Shown: piece by piece, positions 6,779-14,827 of the stretch
Layout: each line of letters begins with the position of its first letter
Numbering within the stretch: the stretch's first letter is position 1
Assembly (NCBI RefSeq): GCF_018599185.1
Contig: NZ_JAHFVL010000001.1
Coordinates: 124,001-188,000 of the forward strand
DNA: 64,000 nt
Direction of reading: 5' to 3'
Origin: Rhodanobacter sp. LX-99
Lineage (GTDB): Bacteria; Pseudomonadota; Gammaproteobacteria; Xanthomonadales; Rhodanobacteraceae
Program-made: the position numbers and the translations under genes
Notes under the pieces: model-generated
Database searches by the model: none
What the model was told of the DNA's origin: nothing
What the model saw: only the letters and a program-made list of their open reading frames with translations

Positions 6779-8692
6779 CTAGGCTTCCAGTTGTTCGACC
6801 AGGGCCAGCCACTCGGTTTCCAGCGCTTCCTTCTCGCGGCGCAGTTCGGTCTGGCGCTGACTTAGCCGCATCATCTCGCTGGTCGGGCCGTCGTAGGTGG
6901 CGGGGTCGGCCAGCTGAGTTTCCAGCGTGGCCAGTTCGGCATCGATCGTGGCGGCGCGGGTCTCGATCTTCTTCACCCGCTGGCGCGCGGATTTCTCGTT
7001 CTCGCGCTGCGCGGCTGCCTGGCGCCGGCGCTCCTCCGGCGAAACCTCCGCCACCTTGGCCACCACCGGCCTGGCCGTCTTCTTGTTCGCGGCGGTACGC
7101 GTCTTCAGCCAGCGCGCGTAGTCGTCCAGGTCGCCATCGAAGCTTTCCACCACGCCATCGGCGACACGCCAGAAGCTGTCGCAGACCATGCCGAGCAGAT
7201 GGCGGTCGTGCGAGACCAGCACCAGCGCGCCGTCGAAGTCGGCCAGTGCATCGGCCAGCGCCTCGCGCATGTCCAGGTCGAGATGGTTGGTCGGCTCGTC
7301 GAGCAGCAGCAGGTTCGGCTTGTCCCACGCGATCAGCGCCAGTGCCAGGCGCGCCCGCTCGCCGCCGGAGAAACCATCGACCGACTCGAACGCGCGGTCG
7401 CCGGCGAAGTTCCAGGTGCCGAGGAAATCGCGCATCACCTGGTTGGCCACACCGGGCGCCTTGTCCTGCAGATGATCGAGCGCGCTGGCGCCTTCGCGCA
7501 GGCTTTCCACCGTGTGCTGGGCGAAGTAGCCGATCTTCAGGTCCTTGTGCGCCTTGCGCTCGCCGCTGAACGGTTCGAGTTCGCCGACCAGGGTCTTGAC
7601 CAGGGTGGACTTGCCGGCGCCGTTCGGGCCAAGCAGGCCGATCCGTTCGCCGGCCTCGATGCTGAAACGCACGTCGGAGAGCACGATGTTCGCCACCTCG
7701 TCGGCGTGCGTAGACGGATCGGCCAGGTAGCCGGCGGCGATGTCCTCCAGCTGCAGCATCGAATCGGGCAACCGCCCCGGCGCGGGAAACTGGAAGCTGA
7801 AGGGGCGCTCGGCGCGCACCGCCTCGGTGCCGGCCAGCTTCTCCAGCCGCTTCATCCGCGACTGCGCCTGCTTGGCCTTGCTGGCCTTGGCCTTGAAGCG
7901 GTCGACGAAAGACTGCAGGTGCGCCCGCTCGGCCTGTTCGCGTTCGTGCGAAATCTGTTGCTGGCGCAACTGCTCGGCGCGCAGGCGTTCGAACGCGCTG
8001 TAGTTGCCGGTATAGAGCTTGGCCTTGCCGTCGTTGAGATGCAGCGTGTGGGTGATCACGCCGTCGAGGAATTCGCGGTCGTGCGAGATGATCAGCAAGG
8101 TGCCCTGGTAGCGGCGCAGCCATTCTTCCAGCCACAGCACGGCGTCGAGATCGAGATGGTTGGTCGGCTCGTCGAGCAGCAACAGGTCGGAGGGGCACAT
8201 CAGCGCGCGCGCCAGGTTCAGCCGGCCGCGCCAGCCGCCGGAGAATTCCTTCACCGCGCGCTCGTGCGTTTCCGGCGGGAAACCCAGGCCATGCAGCAGG
8301 CGGCCGGCGCGGGCGCGGCCGTCGTAGCCGTTCAGTTCCTCGATGCGGTGATGCGCCTTCGCCATCGCCTCCATGTCGCCGCGATCGCCGGCATCGGCCT
8401 CGTCGCGCATCGCGGCAGCCAGCTCCTCGTCGCCGCCCAGCACGTAGTCGATCGCCGCGTCCGGCAGCGCCGGGGTTTCCTGTGACACCGAGGCCAGCCG
8501 CAGCCTGGCCGGCATGTCGAGATCGCCGGCATCGCTCTCCAGGCTGCCCTGCAGGGCAGCGAACAGGCTGGATTTGCCGCAGCCGTTGCGGCCGATCACG
8601 CCCAGCCGCCAACCGCTCTGGATCACCAGGTCGATGTCGGAAAGCAGCAGCCGGCTGCCGCGGCGCAAGGCGAAATGTCGAAAGGAAATCAT
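6779..8692 (-). CDS. yheS: ABC-F family ATPase, YheS type
   Basis: This soluble tandem ATPase has no membrane segments, as in ABC-F ribosome-associated proteins. Its 637 residues equal E. coli YheS. Two nucleotide-binding domains are complete: Walker A GRNGCGKSS near residue 34 and GPNGAGKST near 345, signatures FSGGWRGRL and FSGGERARL, and Walker B LLLLDEPTNHLDLD twice. The linker carries the basic SFVDRFKAKASKAKQAQSR stretch. The C-terminal region is a charged helical segment. The start at 8692 (MISFRHFALRRG) aligns with the family; an upstream extension has no family match. YheS has been linked to translation of difficult nascent chains; its role here is inferred. Confidence 0.95.
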   Translation of the reverse strand: MISFRHFALRRGSRLLLSDIDLVIQSGWRLGVIGRNGCGKSSLFAALQGSLESDAGDLDMPARLRLASVSQETPALPDAAIDYVLGGDEELAAAMRDEADAGDRGDMEAMAKAHHRIEELNGYDGRARAGRLLHGLGFPPETHERAVKEFSGGWRGRLNLARALMCPSDLLLLDEPTNHLDLDAVLWLEEWLRRYQGTLLIISHDREFLDGVITHTLHLNDGKAKLYTGNYSAFERLRAEQLRQQQISHEREQAERAHLQSFVDRFKAKASKAKQAQSRMKRLEKLAGTEAVRAERPFSFQFPAPGRLPDSMLQLEDIAAGYLADPSTHADEVANIVLSDVRFSIEAGERIGLLGPNGAGKSTLVKTLVGELEPFSGERKAHKDLKIGYFAQHTVESLREGASALDHLQDKAPGVANQVMRDFLGTWNFAGDRAFESVDGFSGGERARLALALIAWDKPNLLLLDEPTNHLDLDMREALADALADFDGALVLVSHDRHLLGMVCDSFWRVADGVVESFDGDLDDYARWLKTRTAANKKTARPVVAKVAEVSPEERRRQAAAQRENEKSARQRVKKIETRAATIDAELATLETQLADPATYDGPTSEMMRLSQRQTELRREKEALETEWLALVEQLEA

Positions 8693-8895
8693 GAAAAGCC
8701 TGGATCGGAACGGGGCAGGCAGTCGCCCGCAGCCGCCCATGATAGCGGCGATGGCGCTATTCTCGGCGAACCGCCTGGTGCCGCCGCGCGATGACGAATG
8801 CCGAACCCATCGCAATCGGCGGCCATCGGCATGGCGCAGCACAAGCGGTTCTGCTACAACGACGCCGCATACAGCCTTGTATGGAGAGGGGAGCC

Positions 8896-9261
8896 ATGGT
8901 CAAGTTCACGAGCAGTTTGCCGATCGTCGTCATGCTGGCCGCTGCCGGCCTTGCCACGCCACAGCCGGCCAGTGCGGCGCAATCGCGGACGGAACATGGC
9001 GACAGCCTGCTGATCCATCGCGTACAGCAGGAAAAGGACATGAACCTGCCCCGCCGCGGGCTGAGCATGGCGCAGGTCGAGAAGACCTGGGGCGCGCCGC
9101 AGCGCAAGCTTTCGCCTCGCGGCGGCGACACGAAGAAGCACCCGCAGATCAACCGCTGGGAGTACTCGAACTTCATCGTGTATTTCGAGCACAGCCACGT
9201 GATCCATGCGGTGCTGAACACGCCGGCAGGCAACAACACCGATCCGGCGGCCGTCAACTGA
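8896..9261 (+). CDS. Small periplasmic protein, BamE/SmpA-like fold suspected
   Basis: The 121-residue protein has a signal peptide (KFTSSLPIVVMLAAAGL, cleavage probably after PASA). The mature part holds one small domain, RGLSMAQVEKTWGAPQ, then WEYSNFIVYFEHSHVIHAVL. The pattern of a G-x-S-x-x-x-V helix, a G-x-P turn and a W-x-Y strand pair resembles BamE/SmpA-type lipoprotein folds, but no lipobox is seen. Function is unknown. GGAGAGGGGAG lies just upstream of ATG 8896. It is divergent from yheS across about 200 bases. Confidence 0.75.
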   Translation: MVKFTSSLPIVVMLAAAGLATPQPASAAQSRTEHGDSLLIHRVQQEKDMNLPRRGLSMAQVEKTWGAPQRKLSPRGGDTKKHPQINRWEYSNFIVYFEHSHVIHAVLNTPAGNNTDPAAVN

Positions 9262-9275
9262 GCTGACTTCCAACC

Positions 9276-9305
9276 GACGCGGCCCGTGGCGACACGGGCC
9301 GCGTC
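9276..9305 (+). terminator. Hairpin terminator after the small periplasmic gene
   Basis: GACGCGGCCCGTG (9276-9288), loop GCGA and CACGGGCCGCGTC (9293-9305) form a perfect 13-pair stem. The following GTTCGTG is a poor U-tract, so efficiency is uncertain. Confidence 0.6.
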
Positions 9306-9330
9306 GTTCGTGTGCGCGGCCCTCGCGTCG

Positions 9331-9336
9331 TACAAT
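9331..9336 (+). promoter_or_regulatory. Possible -10 element of aguA
   Basis: TACAAT lies 33 bases before the aguA ATG, immediately after a terminator-like hairpin. No clear -35 hexamer is seen at the expected spacing, so this is only suggestive. Confidence 0.35.
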
Positions 9337-9368
9337 TTGCGGCCCTCACCTGCACGAGATCGCCCAGC

Positions 9369-10418
9369 ATGACCGACCACTCCTTGCGCCTGCCGGCGGA
9401 ATGGGAACCGCAGGCCGCCGTGCTGATCGCCTGGCCGCACGCCGGTACCGACTGGGCCGAACGCCTAGCCGCGGTGGAAACCACCTACGTGGCGCTGGCC
9501 GCGGCGGTGACACGGTTCCAGCGGCTGGTCATCGTGGTGGCCGATGCCGCGCTGAACGCCCACGTGCAGTCGCAACTGCGTGACGCCGGCGTGGATCTCG
9601 CGAAGATCCGCTTCGTCGAATTGCCGTACGACGACACCTGGCTGCGCGATTCCGGCCCGATCACCCTGATGGGCGGCGAGGCCGCCGATTCCCGACGATA
9701 TTTCCAGCTCACCGATTTCCGCTTCACCGGCTGGGGCGGCAAGTTCGACGCCGAGCAGGACGATGCGCTCGTCGCCGGCCTGGTCGACGCCGGCGTATTC
9801 GGCCATGCCGCGCACAAACGCATCGACTGGGCACTGGAAGGCGGCGGCATCGAGAGCGACGGCGCGGGCAGCGTGCTCACCACCTGGCGCTGCCTGGTGC
9901 AGCGGCATCCGGAACAGTCGCGCGAGGAGATGAGCGCGATCCTGCGCGACAGCCTGCACGCCGAGCGCGTGCTGTGGCTGGACTACGGCTACCTCGAAGG
10001 CGACGACACCGACGCGCACATCGACACCCTCGCCCGCTTCGCCCCGGACGAGCGCATCGTGTTCCAGGCCTGCGACGACCCTGGCGACCCGCACCACGAC
10101 GAACTGCAGCGGATGGCCGCCGAGCTGGCCGCGCTGCGCACCGTCGATGGCCGCCCGTACCGGCTCTACCCGCTGCCGTGGGCACAACCCATCCTCGACG
10201 AGGGTCGACGGCTCGCCGCGTCCTATGCGAACTACCTGATCGTCAACGGCGCCGTGCTGGTGCCCGCCTACGGCGACAAGGCGGATGACGAGGCCGCGCG
10301 CATCATCGGCAGTGCGCACCCGGGCCGCGAGGTGGTGCAGGTGCCGTGCCACCCGCTGATCTGGCAGAACGGCAGCCTGCACTGCATCACCATGCAGCTG
10401 CCCGCCGGGCTGGCCTGA
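9369..10418 (+). CDS. aguA: Agmatine deiminase
   Basis: AguA converts agmatine to N-carbamoylputrescine and ammonia, the first step of the arginine-decarboxylase route to putrescine. The 349-residue protein shows family blocks: LPAEWEPQAAVLIAWPH at the start, DDTWLRDSGPI, ALEGGGIESDG, LWLDYGYLEGDDTDAHID and the C-terminal GSLHC with the nucleophilic Cys339. ATG 9369 fits the family N-terminus. The next-step enzyme aguB follows 60 bases downstream, which makes the assignment secure. Confidence 0.96.
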   Translation: MTDHSLRLPAEWEPQAAVLIAWPHAGTDWAERLAAVETTYVALAAAVTRFQRLVIVVADAALNAHVQSQLRDAGVDLAKIRFVELPYDDTWLRDSGPITLMGGEAADSRRYFQLTDFRFTGWGGKFDAEQDDALVAGLVDAGVFGHAAHKRIDWALEGGGIESDGAGSVLTTWRCLVQRHPEQSREEMSAILRDSLHAERVLWLDYGYLEGDDTDAHIDTLARFAPDERIVFQACDDPGDPHHDELQRMAAELAALRTVDGRPYRLYPLPWAQPILDEGRRLAASYANYLIVNGAVLVPAYGDKADDEAARIIGSAHPGREVVQVPCHPLIWQNGSLHCITMQLPAGLA

Positions 10419-10478
10419 GCCGCATCGGCTAAACTGTACGGCCTGTCACACTTGGCTACACGCCGAGGATTCACGCCG

Positions 10479-11369
10479 ATGATCCGCAAGACCCTCAAGG
10501 TCGCGCTGCTGCAGGAAACCGACCGCGGCAGCCGCGACGCCAACCTGGACGCCATCGAAGCCGGCCTGCGCGAAGCCGCCGCGGCCGGCGCCGAACTGGT
10601 GCTGCTGCAGGAATTGCACAACGGCCCGTACTTCTGCCAGCACGAGTCGGTGGAGATCTTCGACCAGGCCGAGAGCATCCCCGGCCCGGGCACCGCACGC
10701 ATCGGCAAGCTGGCCGAGGAGCTGAAGCTGGTCGTCGTCGCCTCGCTGTTCGAGCGCCGCGCCGCGGGCCTGTACCACAACACCGCGGTGGTGTTCGACC
10801 GCTCGGCGGCGATCGCCGGCACCTACCGCAAGATGCACATCCCGGACGATCCGGCGTTCTACGAGAAGTTCTACTTCACCCCGGGCGACCTCGGCTTCGA
10901 GCCGATCGACACGTCGGTCGGCCGCCTCGGCGTGCTGGTGTGCTGGGACCAGTGGTATCCGGAGGCGGCCCGCCTGATGGCGCTGGCCGGCGCCGAACTG
11001 CTGCTCTACCCCACGGCGATCGGCTGGGACCCGAACGACGAGCAGGCCGAGAAGGATCGCCAGCGCGACGCGTGGACCACCGTGCAGCGCGGCCATGCCG
11101 TGGCCAACGGCCTGCCGCTGCTGTCGTGCAACCGCACCGGCTTCGAGGCCGATCCGTCGGGCGTGGGCGCCGGCATCCAGTTCTGGGGATCGAGTTTCGC
11201 CGCCGGTCCGCAGGGCGAGTTCCTGGCCCAGGCCGGTACCGATGCGCGCGAGCTGCTGCTGGCCGAGGTCGACCTGGCGCGCAGCGAGCACGTGCGGCGG
11301 ATCTGGCCGTTCCTGCGCGACCGCCGCATCGATGCCTACGCCGACCTGCTCAAGCGCTTCCGTGACTGA
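10479..11369 (+). CDS. aguB: N-carbamoylputrescine amidase
   Basis: AguB hydrolyses N-carbamoylputrescine to putrescine, CO2 and ammonia. The 296-residue nitrilase-superfamily protein has the catalytic triad Glu45 (VLLQELHNGPYFC), Lys118 (YRKMHIPDD) and Cys155 (VLVCWDQWYPEA). Substrate-pocket blocks such as FYEKFYFTPGD and NRTGFE also match plant and bacterial carbamoylputrescine amidases. With aguA it forms a two-gene putrescine pathway. ATG 10479 follows CCGAGGATTCACGCCG. Confidence 0.96.
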   Translation: MIRKTLKVALLQETDRGSRDANLDAIEAGLREAAAAGAELVLLQELHNGPYFCQHESVEIFDQAESIPGPGTARIGKLAEELKLVVVASLFERRAAGLYHNTAVVFDRSAAIAGTYRKMHIPDDPAFYEKFYFTPGDLGFEPIDTSVGRLGVLVCWDQWYPEAARLMALAGAELLLYPTAIGWDPNDEQAEKDRQRDAWTTVQRGHAVANGLPLLSCNRTGFEADPSGVGAGIQFWGSSFAAGPQGEFLAQAGTDARELLLAEVDLARSEHVRRIWPFLRDRRIDAYADLLKRFRD

Positions 11370-11506
11370 ACCTGTATTTTTGTGATCGTCCTTGATCGCG
11401 AAGATCAAAAGGCAGCCATCCATGGCCGCACTTTCAAGTTTCGGCTTGTTCCGCATGGCCGTCGTCCCCATGCTTGGATTCCCCCTACGACCGGCCTGCT
11501 GACCGC

Positions 11507-12742
11507 ATGAGCGTTCCCGAAACCGAAATCACCGCGTTGCCTGCCGCCTTGCGGGGCCAGCCGATCGAGCGCGTGCAGCGCGACGGCGTGGAATACGTAG
11601 TGCTGGGTACCGCGCACGTCTCGCGCAGCAGCATGGAGGCGGTCGATGCCTTGCTGGCCAGCGAACGCTTCGACGCCGTGGCGGTGGAACTGTGCGACAG
11701 CCGCGCGCAGAGCATGCGCGATCCGGAAGCATTCAGGCAGTTGGACCTGTTCAAGGTGATCCGCCAGGGCAAGGCCGGCATGGTCGCCGCCAGCCTGGTG
11801 CTGTCGACGTTCCAGAAGCGCCTGGCCGACCAGTCCGGCATCCAGCCCGGTGCCGAGATGAAGGCGGCGATGGATGGCGCCGAACAACGCGGCCTGCCGC
11901 TGTGGCTGATCGACCGCGAAGTCGGTACGACACTCAAGCGCGCCTGGCGCAGCGTGGGTTTCTGGCAGCGCTTCGGTCTGCTCGGTGGCCTGCTGGCCAG
12001 CGTGTTCGACCGCGAGGACATCGAACAGGGCGAGATCGAGAAACTGAAACAGGGCGACCTGCTGGAAAGCGCGTTCAGCGAATTCGCCAGCGGCTCGAAG
12101 CCACTCTACGACAGCCTGATCGGCGAACGCGATGCGTTCATGGCCGCGCGCCTGCGCGAGGAAGCGGCCCGCCCGGGCACGGCGGAAAACCGCCGCGTGC
12201 TGGTAGTGATCGGCGCCGGCCATCTCAAGGGCCTCTGTACCTTGCTGCGCGAACAGCAGGACGATCCCGCCGCCAAGGTCGCCGAGCTGGCCGTCTCGCC
12301 GCCCAAGGCGCGCTGGCCGAAGTGGGTAGCCGCCGCCCTGGTGCTGCTGGTATTCGCCGCGATCGCCTGGGCGTTCCACCGCAACGCGTCGCTGGGCACG
12401 CAGGCGCTGCTGGCCTGGGTGCTGTTCACCGGCGGTTTCGCCGCACTCGGCGCGCTGGTCGCCGGCGCACACCCGTTCAGCATCACCGCCGCGTTCGTCG
12501 CCGCGCCGATCAAGCCGTTCCGTCCCGGCATTCCGGCCGGCGGCATCAGCGCGATGGCCGAAGCCTGGGTGCGCCGCCCGCGAGTGGTCGATTTCGACAC
12601 CCTGCGCGACGACATCGTGCACTGGAGCGGCTGGTGGAAGAACCGCGTCGCACGCACCCTGCTGAATTTCTTCCTGGTCAGCGTGGGCACCATCATCGGC
12701 GAGTACAGCGCCGGCATCCACATCTTCAAGAGCCTGTTCTGA
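11507..12742 (+). CDS. TraB/PrgY family membrane protein
   Basis: The 411-residue protein has an N-terminal TraB (GumN-like) domain with VVLGTAHVSRSS near residue 33, VAVELCDSR and WLIDREVGTTLKRAW. From about residue 265 there are several hydrophobic segments (KWVAAALVLLVFAAIAWAF, LLAWVLFTGGFAALGALVAG and others), so it is an inner-membrane protein with a cytosolic N-terminus. TraB homologues include the pheromone-shutdown protein PrgY. The fold may be a metal-dependent hydrolase, but the function in proteobacteria is unknown. ATG 11507 is chosen because it directly precedes the conserved domain; an earlier in-frame start lacks support. Confidence 0.85.
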   Translation: MSVPETEITALPAALRGQPIERVQRDGVEYVVLGTAHVSRSSMEAVDALLASERFDAVAVELCDSRAQSMRDPEAFRQLDLFKVIRQGKAGMVAASLVLSTFQKRLADQSGIQPGAEMKAAMDGAEQRGLPLWLIDREVGTTLKRAWRSVGFWQRFGLLGGLLASVFDREDIEQGEIEKLKQGDLLESAFSEFASGSKPLYDSLIGERDAFMAARLREEAARPGTAENRRVLVVIGAGHLKGLCTLLREQQDDPAAKVAELAVSPPKARWPKWVAAALVLLVFAAIAWAFHRNASLGTQALLAWVLFTGGFAALGALVAGAHPFSITAAFVAAPIKPFRPGIPAGGISAMAEAWVRRPRVVDFDTLRDDIVHWSGWWKNRVARTLLNFFLVSVGTIIGEYSAGIHIFKSLF

Positions 12743-12819
12743 CCACGGCTGCGGCAGCAAAGGCGCATGTTACGATGCGCGCCGCCTGCAGGCTCCCTGC
12801 AAACGCGCTTCGATGTCCG

Positions 12820-12906
12820 GCCCGGGTGGCGAAACTGGTATACGCAAGGGACTTAAAATCCCTCGGCCTCACGGCCATGCGGGTTCGATCCCCGCCCCGG
12901 GCACCA
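12820..12906 (+). tRNA. tRNA-Leu (UAA)
   Basis: The 87-base class II tRNA has acceptor GCCCGGG pairing with CCCGGGC, discriminator A and an encoded CCA. The anticodon stem AGGGA/TCCCT encloses loop CTTAAAA, with anticodon TAA at 12854-12856. The long variable arm is GGCCTCACGGCC-like. Confidence 0.97.
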
Positions 12907-12933
12907 ATAACCGCTTGATGCCCGATCAAACGA

Positions 12934-12962
12934 TGGAGTGCGGCGAATGTCGCCGCACTCCA
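12934..12962. terminator. Hairpin between tRNA-Leu and the HU-like gene
   Basis: TGGAGTGCGGCGA (12934-12946) and TCGCCGCACTCCA (12950-12962) form a perfect 13-pair stem with loop ATG. It lies between convergent genes and probably ends both transcripts, although U-tracts are weak on both sides. Confidence 0.55.
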
Positions 12963-12981
12963 CGATGACGCCTGGCCTGGA

Positions 12982-13368
12982 TCAGGCCGCCGCATCCTTC
13001 AGCTTCTTCAGCGGGCGGATCTTGACCTTGACCGATGCCGGCTTGGCCGCGAACCACTGCTCTTCCTTGGTGAACGGGTTGATGCCCTTGCGCTTCGGCT
13101 TGGCCGGCACGCTCACCGCGGTGATCTTCAGCAGGCCGGGCAACTGGAACGAACCGGCGCCCTTCTTGTGCACGGAACCGGCGACCGCGCCTTCCAGCGC
13201 GGCGAGCACGGCGCGAACGTCTTTGGCGACCACGCCACTGGCTTCCACGATGTGCGCTACCAGGCTGGACTTGTTCAGGACTTCCTTGATCGGCTTGGGT
13301 GCAGCCGATGCGGCCTTGGCCTTGGGTGCCGGCTTGCTCTTGGCCGCTGCTTTCTGCGTCTTTGCCAT
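12982..13368 (-). CDS. HU/IHF-family DNA-binding protein with Ala/Lys-rich tail
   Basis: The 128-residue protein has an N-terminal tail (residues 1-25) made of Lys, Ala and Pro, followed by an HU-like domain from about 26. Recognisable features are IKEVLNKSSLVAHIVEASGV, the KKGAGSFQLPGLLKITAV strand region and the DNA-arm signature PKRKGINPFTKE. The usual P-x-T-G arm is replaced by KRKGINPFT with EEQWFAAKPAS after it. Lys-rich extensions on HU occur in other bacteria and add non-specific DNA affinity. AGGGGGA lies just before ATG 13368. It is a nucleoid protein rather than canonical HU, which is usually about 90 residues. Confidence 0.88.
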   Translation of the reverse strand: MAKTQKAAAKSKPAPKAKAASAAPKPIKEVLNKSSLVAHIVEASGVVAKDVRAVLAALEGAVAGSVHKKGAGSFQLPGLLKITAVSVPAKPKRKGINPFTKEEQWFAAKPASVKVKIRPLKKLKDAAA

Positions 13369-13560
13369 GAATTTCCCCCTCGTCTACGTGGTGATGGATT
13401 GTTTGCATGCCTCACGGCACGCTGAATGTAGGGGAATTCAGCGGTGCCGCCAACGGGTCGGACAATAAAAGACGTTTCCCGGTCGCAAAATCTTCAGCCA
13501 TACGGACGAAAGTGCTCACTACTTCGTGCAATCTGGCGTATGCCGGCCAGATGGACCGAC

Positions 13561-13588
13561 AACAAAAAACCCGCCATCGGCGGGTTTT
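13561..13588 (-). terminator. Terminator after tRNA-Cys
   Basis: On the minus strand CCCGCC/GGCGGG (13584-13570) with loop GAT is followed by TTTTTTGTT. It ends transcription of the Gly-Gly-Cys tRNA group. Confidence 0.85.
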
Positions 13589-13616
13589 CGGGGCTGGCTG
13601 GCAGCCGGTTGCGCAA

Positions 13617-13690
13617 TGGAGGCCTAGGTCGGAATCGAACCGGCGTACGCGGATTTGCAGTCCGCTGCATGACCACTCTGCCACCAGGCC
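13617..13690 (-). tRNA. tRNA-Cys (GCA)
   Basis: The 74-base tRNA has acceptor GGCCTGG against CTAGGCC (one G-U) and 3' TCCA. Anticodon GCA (13658-13656) lies in loop CTGCAAA flanked by GCGGA/TCCGC. The TTCGATT T-loop is normal. Confidence 0.96.
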
Positions 13691-13735
13691 ATTGCTTCGT
13701 GAAGCGCGACCATGATGATCGCAGGTTGCCTCTAA

Positions 13736-13760
13736 AAAACAAAACCCCGGAAAGCCGAGG
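13736..13760 (-). terminator. Terminator-like hairpin between tRNA-Gly and tRNA-Cys
   Basis: Minus-strand CCTCGG, loop CTTT and CCGGGG (one G-U pair) is followed by TTTTGTTTTTTAG. The U-rich tail supports a partial terminator or processing point within the tRNA cluster. Confidence 0.65.
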
Positions 13761-13774
13761 TTCTGCATTGAAAC

Positions 13775-13850
<76 letters not shown>

Positions 13851-13960
13851 ATCGGAGCCGCGAATCATAGCAGAACGCAGTCACTTGTGAATAGCTGCGA
13901 CAGCGCTTTTCGACCCGGATTCCAGCGCCCTGCCCAGTCCCTGCAGGCCGCTGAAACGGC

Positions 13961-13987
13961 AAGGCCCCGAACGGATCGGGGCCTTGT
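13961..13987. terminator. Perfect 11-pair hairpin between the two tRNA-Gly genes
   Basis: CAAGGCCCCGA and TCGGGGCCTTG enclose loop ACGGA. There is no clear T run on the minus strand (CCGTTTCAG follows), so it may be an RNA-processing or weak termination hairpin rather than a full terminator. Confidence 0.5.
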
Positions 13988-13995
13988 CTGCAAAC

Positions 13996-14071
<76 letters not shown>

Positions 14072-14143
14072 ATTGGAGCCGCGCATTCTAATACGTGAAA
14101 GCGGATCGTCAAGCCCGTGCCGATCGGGCCATGCCCCCGGCAC

Positions 14144-14755
14144 TCAGATATCGTCCTTGTCCACGGACGCCTGTCCCGGCGTACCGCCGCTCAGGATCGG
14201 CCAGGCGGCGCGCAGGTAGTACAGGCCCGACCAGATCGTGAGCACGCCGGCGATCACCAGCAAGGCCTCGCCGATGTGGTACAGCCGCAGCGCTTCGGCG
14301 GCTTTCTCGTGCTGCACGATCAGCACTACCAGCGCGACCATCTGCATCACCGTCTTCAACTTGCCGATGAAGGCGACCTTGACGGTGGCGCGCATGCCGA
14401 TCTCGGCCATCCACTCGCGCAGCGCGGACACGCTGATCTCGCGCCCCACGATCACCGCCGCGGTCACCGCCATCAGGACGCCCGGCCAGCCGCCGCGATG
14501 CGACTCGACCAGCAGGAACAAGGTCACCGCCACCATCAGCTTGTCGGCGACCGGATCGAGGAACGCGCCGAACGCCGACGTGAGGTTCATCCGCCGCGCG
14601 AGATAACCATCGAGCCAGTCGGTGACCGCAGCCAGCACGAACACGATCGCCGCGGTGATGTTGTGACCCGGAAACGGCAGGTAGAACACCACCACCATGA
14701 CCGGCAGCAGGGCAACGCGGAAGAGGGTCAGCCAGGTCGGCAGGTTGATGTGCAT
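14144..14755 (-). CDS. pgsA: CDP-diacylglycerol-glycerol-3-phosphate 3-phosphatidyltransferase
   Basis: PgsA makes phosphatidylglycerophosphate, committing CDP-diacylglycerol to phosphatidylglycerol and cardiolipin. The 203-residue inner-membrane protein has the CDP-alcohol phosphotransferase motif D-W-L-D-G-Y-L-A-R ... G-A-F-L-D-P-V-A-D at about residues 55-80, and four or more membrane helices. Start ATG 14755 (MHINLPTWLTLFRV) aligns with the family; an upstream in-frame start adds 23 unrelated residues. It follows uvrC by 72 bases, the same uvrC-pgsA order as in many gammaproteobacteria, and precedes the tRNA-Gly pair as in E. coli glyW-cysT. Confidence 0.96.
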   Translation of the reverse strand: MHINLPTWLTLFRVALLPVMVVVFYLPFPGHNITAAIVFVLAAVTDWLDGYLARRMNLTSAFGAFLDPVADKLMVAVTLFLLVESHRGGWPGVLMAVTAAVIVGREISVSALREWMAEIGMRATVKVAFIGKLKTVMQMVALVVLIVQHEKAAEALRLYHIGEALLVIAGVLTIWSGLYYLRAAWPILSGGTPGQASVDKDDI

Positions 14756-14827
14756 GGTTCGTTCCAGTGGTTTGCGCCAGTTTCGCATGCCGGCACGCCA
14801 CTGCCGAGTGAAAGCGCTCGCCAATGC

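Noticed and set aside
5856..8612. A fused 918-codon frame joining the rpfE-like gene to sequence over yheS
   Set aside because: The upstream part is an out-of-frame shadow of yheS; the rpfE-like protein has its own ATG at 6776.
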